From the NCBI RefSeq assembly GCF_019038395.1, contig NZ_JAGFXZ010000016.1, positions 1 through 64,000 of the forward strand: a stretch of DNA of 64,000 nt, in the 5' to 3' direction. How positions within the stretch are numbered: position 1 is the stretch's first letter; each line of letters opens with the position of its first letter. The notes below the pieces were generated by a model. The model saw only the letters and a list, made by a program, of their open reading frames with translations. It made no database searches and was not told the origin of the DNA. A program made the translations under genes and the position numbers. The DNA is from Acinetobacter sp. BY419. Its GTDB lineage: Bacteria > Pseudomonadota > Gammaproteobacteria > Pseudomonadales > Moraxellaceae. Positions 36,295-46,334 of this stretch are shown here, piece after piece.

Positions 36295-39200
36295 ATGAAA
36301 CGTATGTTGATTAATGCAACACATGCCGAAGAAATTCGCGTTGCACTTGTCACTGGTCAGCGTCTTTACGATTTTGATTTAGAAAATCGTACCCGTGAAC
36401 AAAAAAAATCCAATATCTATAAAGGTCACGTGACTCGCGTTGAACCTTCTTTAGAAGCTGTATTCGTTGAATACGGCGCAGGTCGCCAAGGCTTCCTGTC
36501 AATGCGTGAAATCGCAAACTCATATTACAAAGCCGATCCTCGCCAAACTTCAAATATCCGTGAACTGATCACTGAAGGCACCGAGCTTCTGGTTCAGGTC
36601 GAAAAAGAAGAGCGTGGCAATAAAGGCGCTGCTCTTTCTACATTTATCTCACTTGCCGGACGTTATTTGGTACTGATGCCAAACAACCCTAAGGGTGGTG
36701 GTATCAGCCGTCAAATTTCTGGCACAGTTCGTGAAGATTTGAAAGAAATGCTGGCAACGCTTAACGTACCACGCGGCATGAGCGTGATTGTGCGTACTGC
36801 TGGCATCGGCCGTTCACAAGAAGAACTGCAACTCGACTTGCAACACTTGCTCGACCTTTGGGCACAAATCCAGAAAACAGCAAGTTCTGGCCCATCTCCA
36901 ATGCTGGTACATCAGGAAGCGGGCGTGGTGACACGTGCCATTCGTGATTACTTACGTGATGACGTTGCCGAAATCCTGATTGACTCTGAGCAAGCTTATA
37001 ACGAAGCCTATAACTTCGTAAAAGCGGTGATGCCACTTCAATTAGACAAATTAAAAACTTATACCTTAAATGAGCCTCTATTCGCTCACTTCGGTATCGA
37101 AAGCCAGATTCAAACGGCTTATGAACGTGAAGTAAAACTTCCTTCTGGCGGTTCGATCGTAATCGACCAGACTGAAGCTTTGGTGTCAATCGACATTAAC
37201 TCAGCAAAATCGACTCGCGGTAGCGACGTTGAAGATACTGCGCTGAGCACCAATATCGAAGCAGCTGAAGAAATCGCGCGTCAACTGCGTTTACGCGATA
37301 TCGGCGGTCTGGTTGTGATCGACTTTATCGACATGACCAAAGATCGCAACCAGCGTATGGTTGAAGCGAAACTTCGTGAAGCCACTCAAAGTGACCGTGC
37401 CCGTATTCAATTCGGTCAATTATCACGTTTTGGTTTAATGGAAATGAGCCGTCAACGTCTGCGTCCTTCTCTTGAAGAAGCGACTGGCTACGTTTGCCCA
37501 CGCTGTCATGGTACCGGTATGGTACGTGATCTTCGTTCTTTATCGCTTTCGATTATGCGTAAAGTGGAAGAGATTGCCCTGCGTGAACGTCATGGTGAAG
37601 TTCAAGTCGAAGTTCCAGTCGAAATCGCTGCTTTCTTATTAAATGAAAAGCGTCACACCCTGGTGTATTTGGAACAGACGTCAAATGTGCGTGTCACTGT
37701 GTTGCCGCATCCGCATCTAGAAACACCGCATTATGAAATTACTTATAATGCCGAAGGCTTTGCACCAACCAGCTATGAACGCACTGAAGCAACTCGTTCA
37801 AGTGAAAAAGAGTTGGGTTATGAGTCATCTGAATGGCATTTAGAAGAAGAACAACATACGCATGCTGCTGCGCCAGCGTCTGCCCCACAGCAAAACGACG
37901 GCAGAAACAATAAACGCCGCAGTAATCAGCAGAACCCAAATGTACAGCAAGCACCTGTTGTTGAACCAGCTCCTGTCCAAGCGCAAGTTGCTGCACCTGC
38001 AACCAGCCCATGTGCATGGTTAGAAAACCTGTTTGTACAAAAGCAAGCTACGACTGTTGATCAATCTCGTACTGCCAACAATGCAGCAGCAGCGATTGAA
38101 CAGATGATCAATGGCGGTGCCGTAAGCCGTGGTCAGTTTGGTCAAGTCGCTGCACCTGTGGCACAACCCGCTGTACAACAGGTACAAAATCATGTACAGC
38201 AACCTGTACAACAACAAGTTGTAGAACCTGCGAACAATGCTTATTTGGTACCATCAACAGTGGCCTATAAGCAGGAACGTGATGCTACAGAAAAACCGGC
38301 AGAGCGTGAGGAAAGAACACCTCGTCACAACAATAAAAAGCCGCGCAACCCGAACCCGAAGCACAGAGAGCCGCGTGAGCAGGTTCAGTCTGAAGCTTCT
38401 GCTCCTCAGCAACATCAGGTGCATGAAGAAGTTGTTCAGGTGTCTCGTCAAGAGCAACGTCATGAAGCACGTGAAAACAAGCGTAATTCTCGCCGTCAGC
38501 CTCACAATGAGCCATCTCAGCAAAATGATGTTCAAAACAATGAACAACAGCCACAGCAGACAGTGCCACGTCGTGACCGTCGTAACCAGCCACGTCAGGA
38601 ACGTCCAAATCGCCACCGCGATCCAAGCGTGCTGAATGAGCAGGCACCGCAAGTACAAGCAACACCTGTAGCTGTAGCCGTTGAAGCTCCGGCAGTCAAT
38701 GACCAGCAACTTCGTGTTGAATTGGTTGATGCGCCACGTCAAGAGGTGATGCCAACAGCCCTGGTGGTGAATATCGACCAGGCGAAAAGTGAAATCGTGG
38801 CATTGAATGACCATACGGCAGTTGCAACGCCAGCGGTTGAAGTTACTGCACCAGCAGATGCGCCAGTTGAAGAAGCCGCTGCTGAAAATGTGGTGGAAGC
38901 TGCACTTACAGCGCCTACTGAAGAAGTGGTGTCAGCTGAAGCAAGTGCTGAAAAACCACGTGCCAGCAACGATCCGCGTCAGCGTCGTCGTCAGCAGCGT
39001 GAAAAACAGTCTCAACAGGCTGCAGTTCAGCAGTTGACTCCGTCACAAGTGCCGACTCTGGGGCAGTTCACTATTGGTAGCCTGATTCGCCATGTCTATG
39101 GTGAAGACTGCTCCGTGCTGATTGAACAGTTTGGTTTATTGCCAACTTTCAACCGCGCTTTAGAAAAGTTCACGAAAGAGTACAACGCGAGTCTAGTGGC

Positions 39201-39810
39201 TGCAGCAACACCTGCCGCAGAGAAAAAACCAGTCACTCGTGATGTTCAAATGACAGTAGCCAAGGTTGAAGTAGAGCCGGCTCCCGTTCTGGATCTGACT
39301 CCACCAAAACCGGTGTCGGACAAACGTGTCGCAAACGATCCACGTGAGCGTCGCCGTCTGGCCAAACAGGCTGCAGAACAGGCTCTGCAACAAGCTAAGC
39401 AACAGGCTAAAGTAGAAGCAGCTCCGGCAGTTGAAGCTGTACCAGAAGCAGCTGTAGCAATAGAAGCCAAAGCAGAGCCTGCAGAACCGGCCGTAGCTGA
39501 AACTCCAGTAGTCACGGAAGTAGCGACTGAAGAAACGGTAAATGCTCAGCCAGCTGAACAAGCAACTGAAACCGAAGCACCAGTGGATGTAGCTCCTGAA
39601 ACTGAAACTATAGCTCAGGCTGAAGATGCTGCGCCAGTTGAAGCAAATGCTGAATCAGAAGCTCCTGCAGCAGAGACCCAGGATCAGGCTGAAGCAACCC
39701 CAGAGGAAACTGAAGCCAGCGAACGTGAAAAAGCAGAGAAGCAGGCTGCTCGCCCACGTCGTCCACGTGGTCGTCCACCGAAAAAAGCCAATACTGCAAC
39801 TGAATCATAA
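36295..39810 (+). CDS. rne: ribonuclease E
   Basis: RNase E is the main endonuclease of mRNA decay and rRNA/tRNA processing and the scaffold of the degradosome at the inner membrane. Residues 1-525 are the catalytic half: [19 protein letters not shown], an S1 domain at about 37-120, the 5'-sensor region, and catalytic Mg2+ ligands Asp300 (VSIDINS) and Asp343 (VVIDFIDM). The Zn-link Cys401/Cys404 lies in CPRCHGTG. The C-terminal half (about 530-1171) is disordered, rich in Gln, Ala, Pro, Glu and Arg, with two copies of an NDPRxRRR motif (892-899 and 1014-1021) flanking a short conserved island with [13 protein letters not shown]. It ends in an AT-hook-like [13 protein letters not shown]. At 1171 residues it is longer than E. 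coli RNase E. Confidence 0.96.
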   Translation: MKRMLINATHAEEIRVALVTGQRLYDFDLENRTREQKKSNIYKGHVTRVEPSLEAVFVEYGAGRQGFLSMREIANSYYKADPRQTSNIRELITEGTELLVQVEKEERGNKGAALSTFISLAGRYLVLMPNNPKGGGISRQISGTVREDLKEMLATLNVPRGMSVIVRTAGIGRSQEELQLDLQHLLDLWAQIQKTASSGPSPMLVHQEAGVVTRAIRDYLRDDVAEILIDSEQAYNEAYNFVKAVMPLQLDKLKTYTLNEPLFAHFGIESQIQTAYEREVKLPSGGSIVIDQTEALVSIDINSAKSTRGSDVEDTALSTNIEAAEEIARQLRLRDIGGLVVIDFIDMTKDRNQRMVEAKLREATQSDRARIQFGQLSRFGLMEMSRQRLRPSLEEATGYVCPRCHGTGMVRDLRSLSLSIMRKVEEIALRERHGEVQVEVPVEIAAFLLNEKRHTLVYLEQTSNVRVTVLPHPHLETPHYEITYNAEGFAPTSYERTEATRSSEKELGYESSEWHLEEEQHTHAAAPASAPQQNDGRNNKRRSNQQNPNVQQAPVVEPAPVQAQVAAPATSPCAWLENLFVQKQATTVDQSRTANNAAAAIEQMINGGAVSRGQFGQVAAPVAQPAVQQVQNHVQQPVQQQVVEPANNAYLVPSTVAYKQERDATEKPAEREERTPRHNNKKPRNPNPKHREPREQVQSEASAPQQHQVHEEVVQVSRQEQRHEARENKRNSRRQPHNEPSQQNDVQNNEQQPQQTVPRRDRRNQPRQERPNRHRDPSVLNEQAPQVQATPVAVAVEAPAVNDQQLRVELVDAPRQEVMPTALVVNIDQAKSEIVALNDHTAVATPAVEVTAPADAPVEEAAAENVVEAALTAPTEEVVSAEASAEKPRASNDPRQRRRQQREKQSQQAAVQQLTPSQVPTLGQFTIGSLIRHVYGEDCSVLIEQFGLLPTFNRALEKFTKEYNASLVAAATPAAEKKPVTRDVQMTVAKVEVEPAPVLDLTPPKPVSDKRVANDPRERRRLAKQAAEQALQQAKQQAKVEAAPAVEAVPEAAVAIEAKAEPAEPAVAETPVVTEVATEETVNAQPAEQATETEAPVDVAPETETIAQAEDAAPVEANAESEAPAAETQDQAEATPEETEASEREKAEKQAARPRRPRGRPPKKANTATES

Positions 39811-39831
39811 TTTGCTCAATTGCAGTCATAT

Positions 39832-39869
39832 AAAAAAAACCTAGTCATTTCGGTGACTAGGTTTTTTTT
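39832..39869 (+). terminator. intrinsic terminator of rne
   Basis: AACCTAGTCA, loop TTTCGG, TGACTAGG followed by eight T residues; the A-run on the left could let it work both ways. Confidence 0.9.
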
Positions 39870-39984
39870 GCTAGAGTTGGGCAGAATAGGTTGATTGCAC
39901 TAGTGTTTTAACGTTAAAAGATGGATAGCTCGTCTACTGTATATAAATTGAACGTATCGGATACGAAAAATAAATAGGATTCTC

Positions 39985-41826
39985 ATGACCGAAATGAAAC
40001 CACACGATCTTATTGGTATTGCAGATGTCGCTGCCAAACTCCCGGCTTTCTTGACCAAAGTGCCCAATTTGCTCACCGGTCTAAGACAGGCGTATTTACG
40101 TACTCCGAACACACCGGCCGGCCTGGGTCTGGCTTTTGAAAAAGCGGTTAAGCGCAACCCGGAAGGCATCGCCTTGCGTTTTGAAGACCAAAGCTATAGC
40201 TATGCCGCTCTCAATGCCTGGGCCAACCAGATTGCACACTACTATCTGTCCTTGGGCGCCCAAAAAGGTGATGTCGTAGCTGTGATGATCGAGAACCGAC
40301 CTGAACTGATTGCCAGTGTGATTGGTCTGGCCAAATTAGGTGTGACGTCGGCTCTGGTCAATACCTCGCAAGTGGGCAAGGTGCTGACCCATAGTATCAA
40401 TCTGGTCAAACCGATTGCCCTGATTGTCGGGGAAGAGTGTCGTCAGGCAGTCAACGAAATTCGTGATGACCTGAATATTAGCAGTGACCGCCTGCACTGG
40501 TTTGCAGATCAGAATACCCAAGCTGATCCAGGTCAGGCGCCTGAAGGCTTTATCAACCTGGCGGAAAAAATCGATCTCTCCCCAAAATTTAATCCGCCAA
40601 CCACCCATTCGGTGCAAGGCAAAGACGGTCTGTTCTATATTTACACTTCTGGCACTACAGGCCTGCCCAAAGCGGTCATCTTTACCAATGGCCGCTGGAC
40701 CCTGGCTTATGGTACCTATGGGCATGTGCTGAATCTAAACAAAGATGATGTCATGTACTGTACCCTGCCGCTTTATCATGCCACTGGCATGGTGGTGTGC
40801 TGGTGCGGTGTCATTGCAGGTAGCAGCACCTTGGCCATTCGACGTAAATTTTCGACCTCCTCTTTCTGGAAGGATGTGAAAAAATTTGATGCTTCTGCGA
40901 TTGGTTATGTCGGTGAGCTGTGCCGCTATCTGATGGATGCTCCCCCATCTGAACTGGAAAAAGGCCATCGCGTAACCAAGATGATTGGTAATGGGATGCG
41001 CCCAAATATCTGGGACAAATTTAAATCCCGTTTTGGCATTCAGGAAGTGCTGGAACTGTATGCTTCAAGTGAAGGCAATGTCGGTTTTAGCAATATTTTC
41101 AATTTTGACAATACCGTCGGTTTCTCACCGACACCGTATGCCATTATTGCCTTTGATAAAGACAAAAATGAGCCGGTGCGCGACGCTAAAGGTCACTGCA
41201 AACGGGTCAAAAAAGGAGAAGCCGGTTTACTGATTGGTAAAATCACTCGTCGTTCGCCTTTTGATGGTTATACCGACCCGGAAAAAAACAAGTCAGTGAT
41301 CATGCAGGATGTTTTTACCAAAGGTGATGCTTACTTCAATACCGGAGATCTGGTACGTAATATCGGCTTCCGCCATGCCCAGTTTGTTGATCGTCTAGGG
41401 GATACTTTCCGCTGGAAAGGCGAGAATGTTTCAACAACCGAAGTTGAAAACATGCTGACCGAGTATGACAAAATTGTTGAAGCGGTGGTGTATGGGGTAG
41501 AGATCCCAAATACCAACGGTCGTGCAGGCATGGCCGCGATTACCCTGAAACCTGATGCAGAATTAGATGACGCCGATTTGGCAGCAATAGCCACTTGCTT
41601 TAGAAAATGCTTACCGGCTTATGCGGTACCGGTATTTTTACGCGTACAACAGCAGGTTGAGACTACAGGTACCTTTAAATACCAGAAAAATAAATTGAAA
41701 GAGCAAGCATTTGATCCGAGTAAAACCGATGAACGCCTGCTGGTGTTATTACCAGGCGCAACGGCATATTCCGAGCTCACCGCAGAGACTTTTGCGAATA
41801 TCCAAGCCTATCAATATCGCTTCTAA
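39985..41826 (+). CDS. long-chain acyl-CoA synthetase, FadD6/FATP-like
   Basis: A 613-residue adenylate-forming enzyme that activates a fatty acid with ATP and joins it to CoA. The phosphate-binding motif is YTSGTTGLPK at 220-229. The later motifs ELYASSEGNVGF, GDLVRNIGF and DTFRWKGENVSTTEVE (hinge and adenine motifs) are complete. The N-terminal hydrophobic helix and overall pattern place it with the very-long-chain/FATP type found in many Gammaproteobacteria and mycobacteria (FadD6), not with the E. coli FadD branch. It stands alone after the rne terminator. Chain-length preference is unknown. Confidence 0.88.
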   Translation: MTEMKPHDLIGIADVAAKLPAFLTKVPNLLTGLRQAYLRTPNTPAGLGLAFEKAVKRNPEGIALRFEDQSYSYAALNAWANQIAHYYLSLGAQKGDVVAVMIENRPELIASVIGLAKLGVTSALVNTSQVGKVLTHSINLVKPIALIVGEECRQAVNEIRDDLNISSDRLHWFADQNTQADPGQAPEGFINLAEKIDLSPKFNPPTTHSVQGKDGLFYIYTSGTTGLPKAVIFTNGRWTLAYGTYGHVLNLNKDDVMYCTLPLYHATGMVVCWCGVIAGSSTLAIRRKFSTSSFWKDVKKFDASAIGYVGELCRYLMDAPPSELEKGHRVTKMIGNGMRPNIWDKFKSRFGIQEVLELYASSEGNVGFSNIFNFDNTVGFSPTPYAIIAFDKDKNEPVRDAKGHCKRVKKGEAGLLIGKITRRSPFDGYTDPEKNKSVIMQDVFTKGDAYFNTGDLVRNIGFRHAQFVDRLGDTFRWKGENVSTTEVENMLTEYDKIVEAVVYGVEIPNTNGRAGMAAITLKPDAELDDADLAAIATCFRKCLPAYAVPVFLRVQQQVETTGTFKYQKNKLKEQAFDPSKTDERLLVLLPGATAYSELTAETFANIQAYQYRF

Positions 41827-42019
41827 GTACTGAAGTTGCCTATTTTTTGTTTAGATAAAGCATAATTGTTGTATTTATAATCAAACATAGGCAACTTTGT
41901 TATTTTTCACTTGCGCTGAAATGAGATCTTGCTACAATACGCTCCATCAAACAAAGTGGTGAAAAACGCTATCGTTTTTCTTGCACTACAAATTCAAGTA
42001 ACGCTTGAATGCTGGTTCA

Positions 42020-42095
42020 GGGCCGTTAGCTCAGTTGGTAGAGCAGTGGACTTTTAATCCATTGGTCCCGCGTTCGAGTCGCGGACGGCCCACCA
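42020..42095 (+). tRNA. tRNA-Lys (UUU), copy 1
   Basis: A 76-base cloverleaf starting GGGCCGT and ending ACGGCCC-A-CCA, with the CCA encoded. The D-arm is AGCTCAGTTGGTAGAGC, the anticodon loop CTTTTAA has anticodon TTT, and the T-loop is GTTCGAGTC. Confidence 0.98.
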
Positions 42096-42115
42096 TTTCT
42101 TTGATATCCCTTGAT

Positions 42116-42191
42116 GGGCCGTTAGCTCAGTTGGTAGAGCAGTGGACTTTTAATCCATTGGTCCCGCGTTCGAGTCGCGGACGGCCCACCA
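42116..42191 (+). tRNA. tRNA-Lys (UUU), copy 2
   Basis: Identical over all 76 bases to copy 1 and separated from it by 20 bases, so the copies are probably cut from one transcript. Confidence 0.98.
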
Positions 42192-42250
42192 TCATTCTAA
42201 AACATCAAGTTTTAGAAACCTTAATCAAATTCATTTTGATTACCCAGAAT

Positions 42251-42326
42251 GGGCCGTTAGCTCAGTTGGTAGAGCAGTGGACTTTTAATCCATTGGTCCC
42301 GCGTTCGAGTCGCGGACGGCCCACCA
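42251..42326 (+). tRNA. tRNA-Lys (UUU), copy 3
   Basis: Third identical 76-base copy, 59 bases after copy 2. The 185-base spacer to the converging lipoprotein gene at 42511 shows no strong terminator. Confidence 0.98.
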
Positions 42327-42510
42327 TTCTTTCTTAGAATACCCTCTCAGATTTACCTATTTATATTTTAATTATTGAATACGATTTTCTGGTCGTGTAT
42401 TTCTGCATCCAGATTTTATGCTCACGCGTTCCAACAGCTCACGTTTATTGTATTAATTTAAATCTTTTTTGAACAACATCTTAGACTAGATCAACCAACT
42501 TTATCTGACA

Positions 42511-43200
42511 TTATTGTTTGATATGAAAGGAAGTATCTTTGACCAGTTCATAAGCCTTAGAGGGTGCAGGATAGCCGCGATCAAATAATTCACGATTGAC
42601 TCTTTCCTTTTCACTATAGATTTTTTCCAGATTCATCACCAGATGGTTAGCGTCTTTAATCGTATAGTAAAAACTGGCCCCCTCTCTCCGATTTACCACC
42701 ACCTCAGTACGCTCGGGATTGATAAACCAGCGTTCTTTACGATAGGTAATATTGTTTGCACTGGTATTTTTTGTATTATCAATAAAGACTTTGCCATACT
42801 GCAAAATGCTGCGATGCACCGTTCCATCGGGCAATAAAGTCAAAATAAATTTGGCAGTCCCTTCACTACATGGAGCAAAACGTCCATCACACTCAATCTC
42901 GGTATGATAGCGACCAATAAATTTTTTGGCATCATCTGGAACAGTCGGAGGATTCAAGTCTGTCTCTAGTGGTAATCTGGCTTGAGCCGCCACCTGAGTG
43001 AGTGATTTGGCACTGCTCGCCACGACATCGGCCGTGGTATTGGCAGCGGAAATTTTTACACCCTCTTCTGAAACTGCTTGACTCTCCTGTTCAGGTTTGA
43101 CTTGTTGCTGATGACAGGCCGGTAAAATCCCCATACTTCCCAACACCAGGCTACATTTTAAAAAACGGCTTAATGTACAAAATGATGCATCTAATTTCAT
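42511..43200 (-). CDS. lipoprotein with a weakly NlpE-like domain
   Basis: 229 residues from MKLDASFC; the frame is open 23 codons further upstream, but this start puts the hydrophobic core directly before the lipobox LPAC (Cys about 29). Residues up to about 95 are a polar linker. The rest begins FIGRYHTEIECDGRFAPCSEGTA-like and continues LTLLPDGTVHRS, a pattern reminiscent of the NlpE/copper-resistance N-terminal barrel (YxG...PC...LxLxxDGT) but without the CXXC pair. It is probably an outer-membrane lipoprotein; function unknown. Confidence 0.65.
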   Translation of the reverse strand: MKLDASFCTLSRFLKCSLVLGSMGILPACHQQQVKPEQESQAVSEEGVKISAANTTADVVASSAKSLTQVAAQARLPLETDLNPPTVPDDAKKFIGRYHTEIECDGRFAPCSEGTAKFILTLLPDGTVHRSILQYGKVFIDNTKNTSANNITYRKERWFINPERTEVVVNRREGASFYYTIKDANHLVMNLEKIYSEKERVNRELFDRGYPAPSKAYELVKDTSFHIKQ

Positions 43201-43446
43201 TTTTAATAGACCTAAATAGGAAATATAGCGAGCGAAAAGTACACAGCAAAGTCGATGAACTTTACACAAGAGTTCAATAGAATTTTCACTATGTTAGTGG
43301 CTCTTAAGTCCGGTTTTAATCTTTGTTAACATTACTTAACGATTTTATTTTGAATCAGTACTTTAAAAAGTTTGATCTAACTCCATTTCTTTAATTAAGG
43401 ATCTACTTTTTTTAGGATTCAAACCTATTTTCACCAGGAGATTTTA

Positions 43447-43722
43447 ATGGCCAATGTTGGTTTATATCGCTCTAACCGCTCAAACATGATTGCAGGTGTA
43501 ATGGGTGGTATTGCTGAACGTTTTGGTTGGAACGCAAATCTATTACGTATTATCTTCGTGATCGTTTCAATAATGAGTGCCGCATTTCCGGGTATTTTGG
43601 TGTATCTGGTGCTGTGGTTAATCATGCCGAAAAAACAGGACAGAATTGAGTATGACAGCGTTCATCAACCTCAGGGCTATCAAAATCCCGTCCGTACTGT
43701 GAATCAAGATAAACGTTATTAA
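43447..43722 (+). CDS. PspC domain membrane protein
   Basis: A 91-residue inner-membrane protein made almost wholly of a PspC domain (residues 4-60): LYRSNRSNMIAGVMGGIAER, then WNANLLRIIFVIVS and a transmembrane helix ending LWLIMPKK. The tail is polar. In enterobacteria PspC helps sense envelope stress with PspB; here no psp partner is adjacent, so the role is open. CAGGAG lies eight bases before the ATG and a strong terminator follows. Confidence 0.9.
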   Translation: MANVGLYRSNRSNMIAGVMGGIAERFGWNANLLRIIFVIVSIMSAAFPGILVYLVLWLIMPKKQDRIEYDSVHQPQGYQNPVRTVNQDKRY

Positions 43723-43798
43723 GCTGTACCCTATTTCTTAACAAGTTTCATCGTAGAGCTTCCTCTTTCACCCCGATTCCATGGGATGAACTTTTAAT

Positions 43799-43835
43799 GC
43801 CACGCTAATTTCCCCAAGTTAGCGTGGCTTTTTTT
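43799..43835 (+). terminator. intrinsic terminator after the PspC gene
   Basis: A 10-bp perfect stem GCCACGCTAA / TTAGCGTGGC with a ten-base loop and seven T residues. Confidence 0.93.
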
Positions 43836-43937
43836 CATCTGTTTTTTGTGATTTCCACATTGTTTCACCGCTTTTTGCTTTATTTTTCAGCAGATTTCGC
43901 TATAAGTTAAATGTTCTAGCCTTGAAATGGATTTCAG

Positions 43938-44723
43938 ATGAATCAGTCAGAATGGATGCTGCTCTGGCTCTGTGCCGTGGCTGCATTGCTGCATGGTTTA
44001 AGCGGATTTGGCTTTCCAATGATGAGTACAGCCGTTCTTTCCAGTGAATATTCACTGAGTATGGCGGTAACACTGGTCATCCTGCCCTGCTTGCTTCTCA
44101 ATCTGATCATGCTCAATGCCGACCCTGCGCATACTCTGTTGAGCAGTGTGGGCTATTATATAAAACGCTATTGGCCACTGGTGCTCAGCAGCCTGATTGG
44201 CAGCGTGCTCGGGGTCAAGCTGTTACTCTGGCTGAATGAAGGTTATTTAAAATTATTGTTGGGTCTGGTGATTGTGTTTTATGTCCTGGACCAGTTACGG
44301 GCAAGACCGTTGCGGGTCAGTCCGCACATTTCCAGCATGCTCTGTTTTGGTTTGCTGGCCGGCATTATTGGGGGTGCGACCAATGCCATGACACCTTTTC
44401 TGATGATGTATCTGATGAGTTGCCAGCTCTCTAAAACCGACATTGTCATTATCACTAATCTTAATTTTATTGCCAGCAAACTGATCCAGTTGATTCTGCT
44501 CTTTCCTGTTCTGATCTCGCTGCAAGCCCATCAGCAGCATATTCTGATCGGGATCAGCGTATTCGCCCTTGCTGGTGTCTGGATCGGAGGAAAAATACGT
44601 CATCACTTATCTCAGCGGCATTTTGAACGGATTGTCCTGACTTTACTTTTCGGCCTGGGCCTGTATGCCCTCTGGCAAAGTGCTGCATTATTACCACAAT
44701 CCGGTTATAGTATCTTCAAATAG
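43938..44723 (+). CDS. TauE/SafE family permease
   Basis: A 261-residue membrane protein of about eight helices in two halves. The first begins WMLLWLCAVAALLHGLSGFG; the second contains GLLAGIIGGATNAMTPFLMM, matching the repeated G-x-G-GG-x-x-NA-x-x-P signature of the sulfite exporter TauE/SafE (DUF81) family. Members move sulfonates, sulfite or other anions; this substrate is not known. An SLC13-type anion transporter gene follows 76 bases downstream and may share the transcript. Confidence 0.88.
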   Translation: MNQSEWMLLWLCAVAALLHGLSGFGFPMMSTAVLSSEYSLSMAVTLVILPCLLLNLIMLNADPAHTLLSSVGYYIKRYWPLVLSSLIGSVLGVKLLLWLNEGYLKLLLGLVIVFYVLDQLRARPLRVSPHISSMLCFGLLAGIIGGATNAMTPFLMMYLMSCQLSKTDIVIITNLNFIASKLIQLILLFPVLISLQAHQQHILIGISVFALAGVWIGGKIRHHLSQRHFERIVLTLLFGLGLYALWQSAALLPQSGYSIFK

Positions 44724-44799
44724 GATATTTTTTAAACAAAGAAAACTTAAAAACTCACATATAAAAATGATGTAAATAAAAAACTTGCAAGGAGAGCAT

Positions 44800-46212
44800 A
44801 TGACTTATACCAACCTAGCTACCCCGACCAATGCCATGCCCAAAGGACGGCTTAAAGGCTGGATTCTCATTCTAGTTGCGGCTCTCGTGGCCTACGGCTT
44901 ATATCTTTACCTGCCCTATGACCAGAATGCTAGCAAGGGTCTGGCCCTGCTCGCCTTTATCGGGATTTTATGGCTGACTGAAGCCATTCATATCACCATT
45001 ACGGCACTATTGGTACCCGTTATGGCGGTATTGCTGGCCATGCCGATGGCCTCCGGTGAAGATCTGGTGCCGATAACCACACAAGCCGCTTTGGCCACTT
45101 TTGCCGATCCGGTCATTTTCCTGTTTTTTGGTGGTTTTGCGCTGGCAACGGCGTTGCATATCCAGAAACTGGACCGGAAAATTGCCATGTGGATCATTTC
45201 TCTGTCCGGAGGGCATCTGGGTATTTCTGTCTTGGCAATTTTTGCAGTGACGGCGCTGCTGTCCATGTGGATTTCCAATACGGCGACGGCTGCCATGATG
45301 CTGCCCCTGGCACTGGGCTTGCTGTCGCATCTGGATGTCAGCAAAGACCGCAAAACCTTTGTGTTTATCCTGCTGGGAATTGCCTATTCAGCCAGTATTG
45401 GCGGGCTGGGCACCATGGTCGGTTCACCACCAAACGCCATTGCTGCTAAGGCAATCGGCTATGATTTTGCCGACTGGATGAAAATCGGCTTACCGATGAT
45501 GTTGCTGCTTTTGCCGGCGATGCTGGCCAGTCTATATCTGGTGCTGCGCCCAAAACTGAATCAGAAAGTGCAATTTATCACTGAAGATATTCCCTGGACC
45601 GGTACCCGGATTGCTACGATGCTGTTGTTTATCTGTACTGCGATTGCCTGGATTTTCAGTAAAAAATTCACCGAGATTTTCGGCATTTCGCAGCCGGATA
45701 CTTGGGTGGCGATTTTTGCAGCCTGTCTGGTCGTGATTCTGGGTACCGCGAGCTGGAAACAGATTGCAGAAAATACCGATTGGGGTGTGCTGTATCTGTT
45801 TGGTGGTGGCCTGACCTTAAGTGCCATTTTAAAAGATTCAGGCAGTTCACTGGTGCTGGGTCAAACCCTGGCCAATGCCTTTGGGGATGCTTCTCCGCTA
45901 ATGATTATTTTTGTCGTGGCGACATTTATTATTTTCCTGACCGAATTTACCAGTAATACAGCTTCCGCTGCCTTGCTGGTGCCGGTATTTGCTGCGATTG
46001 CCGATCAGATGGGTATGCCCAAAGAAATTCTGGTGATTGTGATCGGGATTGGTGCTTCATGTGCCTTTATGCTGCCAGTAGCTACCCCGCCAAATGCAAT
46101 TGTCTTTGGTACCGGTCATATCAAACAAAGCGAGATGATGAAAGTCGGCTTTGTACTGAATATCATGTGTATCTTTGTTGTTTCCCTGTTCATTTACTGG
46201 TTCTTCCTCTAA
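44800..46212 (+). CDS. SLC13/DASS family anion:Na+ symporter
   Basis: 470 residues from ATG 44800, chosen because AAGGAGAG is directly upstream. About 11-12 helices are expected. Both Ser-Asn-Thr hairpin motifs of the DASS family are present: SNTATAAMMLPLALG in the first half and TSNTASAALLVPVFAA in the second. GGLGTMVGSPPNAIAA and VATPPNAIVFGTG provide the paired substrate/Na+ loops. LTEAIHITITALLVPV is typical. The likely substrates are di- or tricarboxylates such as succinate, but sulfate is not excluded. Confidence 0.9.
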   Translation: MTYTNLATPTNAMPKGRLKGWILILVAALVAYGLYLYLPYDQNASKGLALLAFIGILWLTEAIHITITALLVPVMAVLLAMPMASGEDLVPITTQAALATFADPVIFLFFGGFALATALHIQKLDRKIAMWIISLSGGHLGISVLAIFAVTALLSMWISNTATAAMMLPLALGLLSHLDVSKDRKTFVFILLGIAYSASIGGLGTMVGSPPNAIAAKAIGYDFADWMKIGLPMMLLLLPAMLASLYLVLRPKLNQKVQFITEDIPWTGTRIATMLLFICTAIAWIFSKKFTEIFGISQPDTWVAIFAACLVVILGTASWKQIAENTDWGVLYLFGGGLTLSAILKDSGSSLVLGQTLANAFGDASPLMIIFVVATFIIFLTEFTSNTASAALLVPVFAAIADQMGMPKEILVIVIGIGASCAFMLPVATPPNAIVFGTGHIKQSEMMKVGFVLNIMCIFVVSLFIYWFFL

Positions 46213-46225
46213 GCCCGACCTTATT

Positions 46226-46253
46226 AAAAAAGCACGTTTCGGCGTGCTTTTTT
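46226..46253 (+). terminator. intrinsic terminator after the SLC13 gene
   Basis: AAAAAGCACG-TTTCGG-CGTGCTTTTTT, symmetrical, 15 bases after the stop codon. Confidence 0.9.
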
Positions 46254-46334
46254 CATTTCCAGAGATCGTTATGCTTAAATCCAACCTTTCGGCAACATAC
46301 AAAGATAAAGTCAGGTGGTTTTCCTGACATGCGC

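Noticed and set aside
38239..38814. Long open frames on both strands overlapping the 3' half of rne
   Set aside because: They mirror the biased low-complexity codons of the RNase E tail, have no starts with ribosome-binding sites and are strongly atypical proteins.
42020..42326. Three identical 76-base repeats with spacers, superficially array-like
   Set aside because: Each unit folds as a complete tRNA-Lys with encoded CCA, so this is not a CRISPR array.
42005..42337. An open frame of 110 codons with a threefold protein repeat
   Set aside because: It is only the three tandem tRNA-Lys genes read as protein; it has no ribosome-binding site.
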